From positions 620,001-684,000 of the forward strand of contig JBAZQB010000001.1 in the NCBI GenBank assembly GCA_041645435.1: DNA of 64,000 nt. Direction: 5' to 3'. A program made the translations under genes and the position numbers. The notes beneath the pieces are model-generated. The model ran no database searches. It had not been told where the DNA came from and saw only the letters and a program-made list of their open reading frames with translations. Origin of the DNA: Methanoregula sp. (GTDB lineage Archaea > Halobacteriota > Methanomicrobia > Methanomicrobiales > Methanospirillaceae). How positions within the stretch are numbered: position 1 is the stretch's first letter; every line of letters begins with the position of its first letter. Positions 43,903 through 51,911 of this stretch are shown piece after piece.

Positions 43903-44508
43903 TCAACACATGCCGATAAAATTGCTCAGCAGACGCAATCCGATTGCACCGCTCTTTTCCGGATGGAACTGGACCCCGAATGTGGTATCCTTTCCAACGG
44001 AAGATGCAAAGGGGCAGATATAGTGTGTTGACGTGAGCGTGTTATCCGGTGTGGTATCGGCATAATACGAGTGTACGAAGTATACGTACTCGTCACTGCC
44101 GAATCCGGCAAACAGCGGGTGATCGGTATTGGTGATGGTTAACGAGTTCCATCCCATATGAGGCACTTTCTGACCGTGAACCCGGGGGAACCGGCGCACG
44201 TTTCCCGGGATAAGTCCCAATCCTTTATGGATTCCATGCTCCTCACTCGTTTCCATGAGCATCTGCATGCCGAGGCAGATCCCCAGCAGGGGAACTTCAC
44301 GGGTCGAATCGATGACGGTATCTTTTAAAAAACCCAGTTGTTCCATCCCTTCATGGAATGCACCGACACCCGGCAGCACAAGACCGTCTGCAGATGCGAT
44401 CTCGTCAGCATCGCAGGTGATAACTGCCTGTGCCCCGGCTTTTTCCAGTCCGCGGATTACACTGCGGAGGTTTCCCAGGCCATAATCAATAATGGCTATC
44501 TTCGTCAT
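43903..44508 (-). CDS. hisH: Imidazole glycerol phosphate synthase, glutamine amidotransferase subunit
   Basis: 201 residues of class-I amidotransferase: start MTKIAIIDYGLGNLRSV, nucleophile Cys78 in LLGICLGMQM, His in QFHPEKSGA and oxyanion region. HisH passes ammonia to HisF in histidine synthesis. HisF is not in this window. The start overlaps the PUA/PAPS-reductase-like gene by about 23 bases, so the two are coupled. Confidence 0.93.
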   Translation of the reverse strand: MTKIAIIDYGLGNLRSVIRGLEKAGAQAVITCDADEIASADGLVLPGVGAFHEGMEQLGFLKDTVIDSTREVPLLGICLGMQMLMETSEEHGIHKGLGLIPGNVRRFPRVHGQKVPHMGWNSLTITNTDHPLFAGFGSDEYVYFVHSYYADTTPDNTLTSTHYICPFASSVGKDTTFGVQFHPEKSGAIGLRLLSNFIGMC

Positions 44509-45910
44509 CGGCACATCCCTCAACCAGTCTCCATTTCCCTTCCGTGATCCACTCCGCGGGCAATCCTCGGGCTTCCTGATACTGTTCGAGTTTCGCTAAC
44601 CAGCCTTTCCAGAGTTCAGGATATTCCGTTTCAATCATGTGGATTAAAGCCATATCGCTCGAAGGGCACATGAAACATCCGATCCTGTCGAGACGCTGTT
44701 CATACAGCACATTGTGCGGTGCCTTCTCCTGCATCAGGTACAGCCAGACGTGCAATGCGGTCCAGTTGTGTATCGGGGCAGCGGAGAGCTGTGCCCGAAC
44801 ATTCTTGTTTCGCCAGACACGCTCACTCTGTGCCCGCGAAGCAGATTCATAGCGTCGCTGGCCGATGAACGAGAGGCACTGGCCCCAGGTATCCTTAATC
44901 AGGTTCCCCACGGGTGTCAGCTTGCAGACCTTGCAGCACCACCGGGCATTGACTGCCGGGGGGCCCTGCCGCTCGAACGTCTCCCAGAATGTTGTTGATC
45001 CATCGGTGCGGATGACCTCAAGCCCATAGTGCCGGGCAGCAGTATCAATATTGGCATAGGTTTCGGGGAACTCAAGGCCGGTATCGGCAAAGAGCATCGG
45101 GACTTTTCCAATTGCTTTCGTTACAACCAGCAGTGTTGCAAGGCTGTCTTTTCCCCCGGAGTACGAAACGTTTGCCACCAGATCCATATTGCGCCCGGCA
45201 ACTTCCTGGACAAACAGGATTGATGATGCTTCTGTCTTCCTGAGAACATCGGCATTCGCCTGGACGGCATCCGCCCAGTCTGCCGCACCCGGCACAATCG
45301 TTGATGCAATATTCCTGCGTGTCCTGACAATCTGGCCCTTCGTTAATTCACGCGCGGCAGCTGCGTCCACTTTAGCGCGTCCGACACCAATGCAGGTGCC
45401 ATCCCGCGTCAGGATGAACACCTCATCACCGGCCTTGATATTCTCATCGATGGAGACCAGTCCAGGCGCAAGAACGCTCATGCCCTGGTCACGGATGAAG
45501 GGGATGGCACCGTCATCGATGACAACAAACCGCTTTTTGGGTGTGAACAGGAGGCAGGCTTCCGGGCGGGGTACCGGTTCCCAGCGCTTTTGTTCGGGAA
45601 AATACCGGATTATGCCGGCTATACCCCCGCCGACAATGATCTCTTCCATACGGTCACGATCCGGCACTTTATTGAGAAGCGCGAGATGACCGTCAGGAAT
45701 GAGGGGGGCGCCGAAATGGTCCGTATAGATCTGATTGATAAGCGCGACATCTGCGGGAAATGCCGGGCGGGCATCGCCCGGGGGCGTCAGCGGAACACTT
45801 CGTGTCGCTGCCCCGCAGGCACACTTTTCAGCAAGGACCGGTGCATGGCAGTGATCGCACCAGCGTAAAAGGATCTTCCCAAGATATGACGGGGGCATCT
45901 GTCTATACAT
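44486..45910 (-). CDS. PUA and PAPS-reductase-like (adenine nucleotide alpha-hydrolase) protein
   Basis: 474 residues: N-terminal zinc-like knuckle WCDHCHAPVLAEKCACG, a PUA domain (~120-190, VVIDDGAIPFIRDQGMSVLAPG, GDEVFILTRDGTCIGVGRA), then a PP-loop enzyme domain VANVSYSGGKDSLATLLV, RWCCKVCKLTP and a C-terminal IGCFMCPSSD. The cysteines may carry an iron-sulfur cluster. This is an archaeal family that combines RNA-binding PUA with PAPS-reductase-type ATP-pyrophosphatase; it is probably a thiolation enzyme and not a sulfate reductase, which is inference. The open frame to 46033 overlaps the mrpF gene, so the shorter start is taken. Confidence 0.85.
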   Translation of the reverse strand: MYRQMPPSYLGKILLRWCDHCHAPVLAEKCACGAATRSVPLTPPGDARPAFPADVALINQIYTDHFGAPLIPDGHLALLNKVPDRDRMEEIIVGGGIAGIIRYFPEQKRWEPVPRPEACLLFTPKKRFVVIDDGAIPFIRDQGMSVLAPGLVSIDENIKAGDEVFILTRDGTCIGVGRAKVDAAAARELTKGQIVRTRRNIASTIVPGAADWADAVQANADVLRKTEASSILFVQEVAGRNMDLVANVSYSGGKDSLATLLVVTKAIGKVPMLFADTGLEFPETYANIDTAARHYGLEVIRTDGSTTFWETFERQGPPAVNARWCCKVCKLTPVGNLIKDTWGQCLSFIGQRRYESASRAQSERVWRNKNVRAQLSAAPIHNWTALHVWLYLMQEKAPHNVLYEQRLDRIGCFMCPSSDMALIHMIETEYPELWKGWLAKLEQYQEARGLPAEWITEGKWRLVEGCADDEDSHY

Positions 45911-45984
45911 TCGTTCTGCAGAAATAAAAATGAGCGAGATGGCAGTATTGATAAATACCCCGCTTTCCCACAGTACTCCAAGAA

Positions 45985-46242
45985 ATGATAGACACATGGT
46001 TTTTTGCTGCACTCTGTTTTGGTTTTCTTGCACTCTGTGCGGTCCTGAGGGTGATTCCCGGACCTCAGCGGAATGACCGGCTTGTTTCTTTTACTGCGTT
46101 CATTACCTTTACAGCAGCAGCCGCACTCGTCTTTAGTATCACTTCGGGAAATCTCTTCATCCTTGACGCGGCGATCGTTCTTGCACTCATTCTTTTTGCC
46201 GGAACCATTGGATGTGCGAAATTCTGCGGGAGCAGTGAATGA
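45985..46242 (+). CDS. mrpF: Mrp-type Na+/H+ antiporter subunit F
   Basis: 85 residues, three membrane helices (WFFAALCFGFLALCAVLRVI, SFTAFITFTAAAALVFSI, ILDAAIVLALILFAGTIGCA). PGPQRNDR between helices 1 and 2 is typical of MnhF/MrpF. Overlaps the next gene by four bases. Subunits A-E are absent here, so the pair is either orphan or works with an Mrp/Ech-like complex elsewhere. Confidence 0.82.
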   Translation: MIDTWFFAALCFGFLALCAVLRVIPGPQRNDRLVSFTAFITFTAAAALVFSITSGNLFILDAAIVLALILFAGTIGCAKFCGSSE

Positions 46243-46595
46243 TGAGTTCGCTGGTGATCGATATCCTCATCTGGCTGCTGCTCTTTATTGGGGTCGGCTT
46301 CGGCCTGATCGGATTGATAGGGCTCCTGCTCTTTCCGGATACCCGCAGCCGTATGTATACCTCGGTAAGGGCTTGCCTGATCAGTATCAGTGCGGTCGGA
46401 CTTGCCGTGATCCTCTATGGACTTAATGCGCTGCAAACTTCCGGTGGAGATGTGTACTCAGCCCTTGTCCTGCATACAATCATACTGGTAATTGTAGTCG
46501 CGATAGGGAACTATGTTGTATCCAGTGTAATTCTTGAAAAGACCCCCTCGCTGAAGGGAAATTCATCGCAACCATCACAACAAGAAAAACCGTGA
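46239..46595 (+). CDS. mrpG: Mrp-type Na+/H+ antiporter subunit G
   Basis: 118 residues, three helices (WLLLFIGVGFGLIGLIGLLL, RACLISISAVGLAVILYGL, LHTIILVIVVAIGNYVVSSV) with FPDTRSRMY between helices 1 and 2, a MnhG hallmark. The C-terminus is polar (SSQPSQQEKP). Start overlaps mrpF by four bases. Confidence 0.82.
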   Translation: MMSSLVIDILIWLLLFIGVGFGLIGLIGLLLFPDTRSRMYTSVRACLISISAVGLAVILYGLNALQTSGGDVYSALVLHTIILVIVVAIGNYVVSSVILEKTPSLKGNSSQPSQQEKP

Positions 46596-46884
46596 TGACG
46601 GAAATATAAAATAATTTTTTTTCTTGGTTTTTCCATACTCTGTTGGATACAGGATATCTTCACTTTTCACGATGTTTCGTGTATTCCATCTGTGATGGCA
46701 AATCGGTTTTTTCATTTTCATGATCATTTTGTACGCAGAAAATCCCTGGACCCGGTAACGCCCGGAGGGAGGAAGAGGGGGGGTCAGTGGAGGCACTTTG
46801 GTTTGTGGGGAACGGGGAAATATGAGCGGTTATCGTCGTATTTTTTCAGGATTGCCTACCAGGCCGGGCTGTTGTATTACAAAA

Positions 46885-47001
46885 TGTCCCTCACTGACCC
46901 CCCCTTACCCCTTTTTTTGGGGGGCCAGATTTGTTGCATTTTTCAGAGGGGTTATGCCTTACTATTGTTGAGATGAGTGGATGGGGGGTCAGTGAGGGAC
47001 A
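46885..47001. repeat. 19-base perfect inverted repeat element
   Basis: TGTCCCTCACTGACCCCCC at 46885-46903 is exactly complementary to 46983-47001. The 79-base interior is not coding. A third partial copy GGGGGGGTCAGTGG is at 46777-46790 in direct orientation to the right arm. This may be a small mobile element or a cruciform site. Confidence 0.6.
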
Positions 47002-47079
47002 AATGCAATTTGCGGCGATCAGTTGTCCATATATTAGCGGAAATAAATCCGGGTCCTTGTTTTTATAATTGCGATGAAC

Positions 47080-47209
47080 CCCGCCGCCCCCGAAGGGGCG
47101 CCCCCGCGGCGGTTTTGGGGACTGAAATGTTGAAACCGTATTGCCCCGCCGTGCCTCGGAGAGGCCCTGAGGCGGGGGAGAATCGTAACTGATGATTTTC
47201 ATGGTTCGG
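47080..47209. repeat. GC-rich dispersed repeat, copy 2
   Basis: Shares AAGGGGCGCCCCCGCGGCGG, TTGCCCCGCCGTG and AGGCCCTGAGGCGGGGGAG with 42666-42833, in the same order and orientation, then TTTTCATGGTT at the end. It lacks the 50-base insert of copy 1. Confidence 0.6.
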
Positions 47210-47396
47210 AGTTATCCTCGCTCTTTAGTTCTTTTCATATCCATGCATGAAGTATGTAGATGATAAAATTATTCAGAAAAATCTGACGTAAAAATTGCGT
47301 AATTAAATTTTGCAATTTAATTTCTACGAATTAGATAATTATTTGAGTACAATAACCATCTATTTTTAATTATTATCATTAATTCGAGGTTGACGG

Positions 47397-48296
47397 ATGG
47401 AACTTGATCATAAAATATTCATTATTATGCCATTTAGTGGAACAATACCTGAGCATTCTGAAGAATATTGGACAAATCATTATGAACACTTATTAAAACC
47501 AAGTATACAAGGACTTACAGATCTACCAATTGAAAGATCTAAAGCCGTTCGAACTGACATTTTAAGAGATATCATAAAAAATTTGATTGTTTCTCAAATA
47601 GTTTTAGCAGATATTACAGATTTAAATGCAAATGTAATGTGGGAATTAGGAGTTCGTCAATGTTTCAGGAATGGAACTATTGTAATTGCTGAAGAAGGGA
47701 CGAACATTCCTTTTGATATTTCAATAAAAGGAATGATTAAATATCCAAAATTGACTTCAGATCCTCATTACCATAGTGAGATGAGTAGATTCAAAGATAA
47801 TCTGAAAATCGCAATAGAGGATTGTATTAACAATCCAAATATAAATGATAGCCATGTTCTAGAAACAATTTCTGGAAGAGGGACAATTTTTGAAATAATC
47901 TCTCGAGATGAAACGATTAGGAAATTAGATGCATTAGTAAATGAATTGGAATCAAATGTCAAATTATGGCCAATATTGGTTGATCACATAAATACTAACC
48001 AACAGTATGCAAAGAATCCCCGTGGGGGAGGTGTATTTCTAACAAGCCGATTTCGAACACATTCTTTGGAATTGTTACTCACAACTCGTTATTTAATTCA
48101 AAATCCAGAATTTTATTCTCGTCTTCAAAATTATTTTGAGGATCTAGTCCGTTTGAATAGCCAAATTAATATTTGGCCGAATGATATCAAATCAACAACT
48201 GCTTGGTTTATGATTTTTCAGAATCAATTTAAAAATTTTGACGATATACTTAGTGAAATAAAAAACATTAAGGAGCAAATATTGGCACAATACTAG
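47397..48296 (+). CDS. AT-rich gene for a nucleoside deoxyribosyltransferase/TIR-like protein
   Basis: 299 residues. The first ~110 read like a nucleoside 2-deoxyribosyltransferase/TIR-like fold: strand KIFIIMPFSG, VLADITDLNANVMWELGVRQ with the catalytic-type Glu in WELG, and IVIAEEGTNIPFDI. The rest is helical (DALVNELESNVKLWPILVDH, FEDLVRLNSQINIWPNDIKS) with no recognised domain. The gene is far richer in A+T than its neighbours and uses A/T-ending codons, a sign of recent acquisition. GAGGT sits seven bases before the ATG. It stands alone beside tRNA-Gly. A role in nucleotide/NAD depletion for defence is inference. Confidence 0.75.
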   Translation: MELDHKIFIIMPFSGTIPEHSEEYWTNHYEHLLKPSIQGLTDLPIERSKAVRTDILRDIIKNLIVSQIVLADITDLNANVMWELGVRQCFRNGTIVIAEEGTNIPFDISIKGMIKYPKLTSDPHYHSEMSRFKDNLKIAIEDCINNPNINDSHVLETISGRGTIFEIISRDETIRKLDALVNELESNVKLWPILVDHINTNQQYAKNPRGGGVFLTSRFRTHSLELLLTTRYLIQNPEFYSRLQNYFEDLVRLNSQINIWPNDIKSTTAWFMIFQNQFKNFDDILSEIKNIKEQILAQY

Positions 48297-48381
48297 CAAA
48301 ACTAATACTGAATATCTAGTAATGAAGAATGGATTTTTATAAAAGAGCCTCAGCTCTCTTCAACAACCCAACAAAAGAAGT

Positions 48382-48452
48382 GCGCCGACCGGGACTCGAA
48401 CCCGGGTTTAGGCGTTGGCAACGCCTAGTGATAACCACTACACTATCGGCGC
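48382..48452 (-). tRNA. tRNA-Gly(GCC)
   Basis: 71-base cloverleaf on the minus strand: acceptor GCGCCGA/TCGGCGC, D-arm with TAGTGGTTATCA, anticodon stem AGGCG/CGCCT around loop TTGCCAA (anticodon GCC), T-arm GGGTTCGAGTCCC. A TTAAATT-like promoter element lies about 40 bases upstream. The CCA end is not encoded. It borders the AT-rich gene at 47397-48296, as is common for integration sites. Confidence 0.92.
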
Positions 48453-48824
48453 AGTGTGCTCTACAATGTGGGAATTCAAACAATTTAAGTATATCGAAGT
48501 GGGGAGCCCCGGATTCCGCTTTCTCCGGCGTGAGCAGAATATTTTTCAGGAACTCACTGCATCATTGCCCGCACAGAAATCCGCTTTCATGATTTTGGAT
48601 GGCGAATTTGAATGGCGGAAAGCGAACCATTCAACATTTCCGTGAGCAGGTATATTGTTGCCGGATTAATTCTTAATTATGTTCCTGATGAGCGGTTGAA
48701 CCGGAGTCCGGAAAAAATAAAAAAGTCCTGCCCGCGTTGACGAATATACTGCCCTTTCATGTTGAAAGAAATATGAGAACATAACGACAGGGTTTTTTCC
48801 TATAATAACTCTACCTAATACCAG
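48453..48824. other. 372-base intergenic region between tRNA-Gly and the heme cluster
   Basis: Left part is the tRNA-Gly promoter; the right part (48661-48824) is T-rich and should hold the promoter for the precorrin-2 dehydrogenase gene. Overlapping plus-strand frames (48329-48645) run through the tRNA and are not genes. Confidence 0.4.
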
Positions 48825-49451
48825 ATGATCCCTCTCTTTGTGGACTGCTCCCAACGGCGCATCGTCATCTTCGGAGGGGGAGATGTGGCTGCACGCAAGG
48901 CCGCATATTTTGCCGGTGTGGCTGAAGTGACCGTCATTAGCCGGTCGTTCCAGCAGAAAATTCTGGAGATTCCGGTAACCCGCAGGGAATGCGATGTCAG
49001 CACGGAAACCGACGCCTCGCTCGAAGCCCTGCTTGACGGGGCATTCCTTGTGATCGGGGCTCTGTCTGATCCCGCCCAGAACAACCGGATCGGGCGGCTT
49101 TGCAGGAAACGTGATATCCTGTTCAACAATGCCGATGGTGAGCCCGGCGATGTGATCTTACCCTCGGTTACCCGGGGTGCCGGTTACACGCTCGCCATCA
49201 GCACCAATGGCAGCAGCCCGGCCATCTCCCGGTTTATCCGGGAGCACCTGGAACAGGCATTTCCGGCACTGGATTCAATGATCGCCCTGCAGCAGCGCCT
49301 CCGTGCTGAATTAAAGCGTGCTGAACCCGATCAGGTGAAACGGAATGCGATTCTCCGGGAAGTGCTCAATGATGCATCGGTATGGACTGCCCTTTCAGCC
49401 GACACTTCAGACGCATGGGACGTGGTAAAGAAGAGGTATTTGCATGACTGA
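48825..49451 (+). CDS. Precorrin-2 dehydrogenase / sirohydrochlorin ferrochelatase-like (Met8/CysG-N)
   Basis: 208 residues. N-terminal NAD site PLFVDCSQRRIVIFGGGDVAAR, followed by FLVIGALSDPAQNNRIGRLC and the family's DGEPGDVILPSVTRG, ISTNGSSPAISRFIREHLE. Oxidises precorrin-2 to sirohydrochlorin, the entry to siroheme, F430 and cobalt corrins. It leads the tetrapyrrole cluster, and its stop overlaps the start of hemA by eight bases. Confidence 0.88.
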   Translation: MIPLFVDCSQRRIVIFGGGDVAARKAAYFAGVAEVTVISRSFQQKILEIPVTRRECDVSTETDASLEALLDGAFLVIGALSDPAQNNRIGRLCRKRDILFNNADGEPGDVILPSVTRGAGYTLAISTNGSSPAISRFIREHLEQAFPALDSMIALQQRLRAELKRAEPDQVKRNAILREVLNDASVWTALSADTSDAWDVVKKRYLHD

Positions 49452-50712
49452 TCAAAGCGGTATACCCATCGCCATCGCCGGTGTCAGCCACCATACCGCA
49501 AATGTAACCGCAATCGAAGCATTCCGGTTTGCGGACGAAGCAGAATTTCTCAAAGATGCATCGGCACGGTTCAAAGGTGTACTCCTGCTCCAGACCTGTA
49601 ACCGGGTTGAAGTGATAGTGGAAGGGTCAGTAGACGAGCTGCGGGAATTTCTTACCGGGCTGGGAAGAAAAGGGTTCTTTGTCCATGAAGAAAAGGGAGC
49701 TTTACGCCATCTCTTTGCCTTAGCGTCCGGCATAGATTCGATGATTGTGGGAGAAGACCAGATCATCGGCCAGCTCAAAAAGGCCCTGTCAGATGCCCAT
49801 GAGGCGCAGACCTCGAGCAGTTTCTTAGAGACCTGCATCAACAAGGCCGTGCATGTCGGTGTCGAGGTCCGGCAGCGCACCCTGATCAACCGGGGTTCCG
49901 TATCTGTGGGTTCGGCAGCCGTGCTTCTTGCCGAGGCAGAGATCGGCAGCCTTGCGGGAAAACACATCCTTGTCGTTGGCAGCGGCGAGATGGGGCTGCT
50001 TGTCGCACAGGCACTTGCGGCAAAGCACCTGACCGCCATGTACGTGGCAAACCGTACATACGGCCGGGCTGTTATCCTTGCAGACAAGATCGGTGGCAAA
50101 GCGGTGAAACTCTCGGAACTCTACCATTACATCACCCTTTCCGATGTGGTGATCTCCTGCACATCCGCCCCGCACCCGATCATTCACCGTAAGGATCTTG
50201 CCCATGCCATGAAGGACCGTTGCTGGCCCGTTGAAGGGCACCCCCGCCCGCTCATCCTGATCGATATCGCCCAGCCACGGGATGTCGAGGAAGGTGCAGA
50301 GACGATCGATGGCGTCCATCTCTTCACCATCGATAATCTCCGCAGCATCAACGAACAGACGATGAGCACACGGAAGGCAGAAGCCGACCGTGCCCATGCA
50401 TTCGTTGAAGATGAACTTGAAATTTTCCTGCGCCACCTGCACCGGAAATCTGCCGATGATGCGCTGGCATCCCTTCACACGTGGGCAGAGACGGTACGCA
50501 TACGGGAGCGCGACCGGGCAATCGCCCGCCTTACTCCGGCAGATCAGAAAACCGCAGATATTGTTGATGACCTTACCCGGGTGCTGGCAAAAAAACTACT
50601 TACGGACCTGACTTTTTCCATTCGTTCCAGTGCAGAAGAAGGGGATCTGGAAACCGTCGATGCGCTGGTAAAAGCGATCACGAAAGGCGACCGTATCGGC
50701 AACGAAAAATAA
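49444..50712 (+). CDS. hemA: Glutamyl-tRNA reductase
   Basis: 422 residues. Catalytic Cys52 in LLQTCNRVEVIV, specificity region SGIDSMIVGEDQIIGQLKKA, NADPH Rossmann GSGEMGLLVAQALAAK, and a helical dimerisation tail (SLHTWAETVRIRERDRAIAR). Converts Glu-tRNA-Glu to glutamate-1-semialdehyde, the first committed step. Confidence 0.95.
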   Translation: MTDQSGIPIAIAGVSHHTANVTAIEAFRFADEAEFLKDASARFKGVLLLQTCNRVEVIVEGSVDELREFLTGLGRKGFFVHEEKGALRHLFALASGIDSMIVGEDQIIGQLKKALSDAHEAQTSSSFLETCINKAVHVGVEVRQRTLINRGSVSVGSAAVLLAEAEIGSLAGKHILVVGSGEMGLLVAQALAAKHLTAMYVANRTYGRAVILADKIGGKAVKLSELYHYITLSDVVISCTSAPHPIIHRKDLAHAMKDRCWPVEGHPRPLILIDIAQPRDVEEGAETIDGVHLFTIDNLRSINEQTMSTRKAEADRAHAFVEDELEIFLRHLHRKSADDALASLHTWAETVRIRERDRAIARLTPADQKTADIVDDLTRVLAKKLLTDLTFSIRSSAEEGDLETVDALVKAITKGDRIGNEK

Positions 50713-50834
50713 ACCGGTAGACTGGGAAAAATACTTTTTCGCGGGGGAGCCGCCATCTGAAAAGGGGCTTTTGCTATTTCCGATTGAAATGGTGGAATAC
50801 CCAAAAAAGGTGATGAAAAAAAAGTTTTTGCCTT

Positions 50835-51494
50835 TCAGGGAATCTTTGCATAGGCCCTTTCGCTCAGGCTGAGCAGCAATGCCGTGTCGGGTGAAGGTCC
50901 TGACAATTTTACCACTTCAAATGCATTCCCCTTCGAGAATATGATCTCGGAAAAATTCATTTTTACGGTGGCCGGGGCAATCGGGGTGTCCAGGTCGGCA
51001 GTCATCGGATTGCTCTCACGGTTCCCGCCGGCATTCTGCTCCACGTAGGTCCCGGAAAATCCCCGGGCCTGTGTTCCCAGTTTAGGGACGGCAATGCGGG
51101 TGTAGGCAAAACCCGTGTCAGACTGACCCTGCTGTTCTGAATACGCGATCACATCGGGCATCTTCTGGGCCGGGTAGAGGGCGATGGAGTGAATGATCTC
51201 GTACCCGCCCGCCCCGTTCTGCGGAGGGCTGGTATATCTTGCCACGTACCCGCCCTGCCAGCCCAGGTCAAGGGCAAGCTGACTCATTTCTGATGGTTTC
51301 TTTGTCCTGCTTTCAGCGAGGGTAAATCCCTGCGGTATATCGGAGGGTGTGAGACCCAGGGATGCCGGATCAATAACCGCTGATGATCCAGTACCCGGAG
51401 CAACAGTCACCTGCGAAGCCGGCTGGGTACACCCGGCACAAAATAATAGAGCACAGAGAATCAGGAGAACAAAGAGATTGCGGGATATCTGCAT
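50835..51494 (-). CDS. Predicted lipoprotein, paralogue of 27460-28059
   Basis: 219 residues starting MQISRNLFVLLILCALLFCA then GCTQPASQ: signal plus lipobox. Shares LTPSDIPQGF, LGWQGGYVARY and the C-terminal SERAYAKI with the other copy. It is transcribed against the heme cluster and interrupts it. Role unknown; secreted and membrane-anchored. Confidence 0.7.
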   Translation of the reverse strand: MQISRNLFVLLILCALLFCAGCTQPASQVTVAPGTGSSAVIDPASLGLTPSDIPQGFTLAESRTKKPSEMSQLALDLGWQGGYVARYTSPPQNGAGGYEIIHSIALYPAQKMPDVIAYSEQQGQSDTGFAYTRIAVPKLGTQARGFSGTYVEQNAGGNRESNPMTADLDTPIAPATVKMNFSEIIFSKGNAFEVVKLSGPSPDTALLLSLSERAYAKIP

Positions 51495-51570
51495 GATTAT
51501 GCATTTCCCTGACCGGCATAAAAAACAGGATGATTTACGATTGCAGCGCCAGGCAGCATGACTGACTCCG

Positions 51571-51822
51571 TCATTTCTGTTCCGTTTCAGTACCTTTGAT
51601 GCAATAATATGCCTTTTTTAAGCCGAGAATTGTCGTTACCGGGCAGCCGGGGCAGAGGCACCCCTTCCTCTCAAAGATGCAGTCAGCGCTTTTTCCCGTC
51701 ACGCAGAACAGCAGTGCAGGGCCCGCCCGCATGCACTCGGTGTACGAGGGGCAGGGTTCACAGATACACTTTTTCTTGTTTTCCTCAATGATCGTTTTGA
51801 CATTCTCATTCATCGTGCACAT
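51571..51822 (-). CDS. DUF2769 cysteine-rich small protein
   Basis: 83 residues: CICEPCPSYTEC, LLFCVTGKSADC, KGCLCPGCPV and a YYC end. This CxC-x2-C-x5-C pattern matches DUF2769, frequent in methanogens and presumed to bind a metal cluster. It lies in the insert between hemA and hemB on the opposite strand. Confidence 0.8.
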   Translation of the reverse strand: MCTMNENVKTIIEENKKKCICEPCPSYTECMRAGPALLFCVTGKSADCIFERKGCLCPGCPVTTILGLKKAYYCIKGTETEQK

Positions 51823-51911
51823 CCCGGTTACGTGATTCGCAGGTTCCCGTTTGCCATCACGCAGGCAAACAAACCAACAAATAGATAATCAGGACTAAGG
51901 ATTATTAATTC

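Larger units (their letters stand above)
46596..47396. other. 801-base intergenic accessory region
   Basis: Contains three occurrences of a GGGGGGTCAGTG motif, a 19-base inverted repeat (46885-47001), GC-rich repeat copy 2 (47080-47209), and an AT-rich promoter region from 47220 with the palindrome TAAATTTTGCAATTTA (47305-47320). No gene is visible. Confidence 0.6.

Noticed and set aside
45911..46033. N-terminal extension of the PUA/PAPS-reductase-like protein
   Set aside because: The extension (41 residues) overlaps mrpF on the other strand and precedes the zinc knuckle that starts the domain; the shorter start is preferred.
48329..48645. Plus-strand frames across tRNA-Gly
   Set aside because: They translate the tRNA gene and its promoter.
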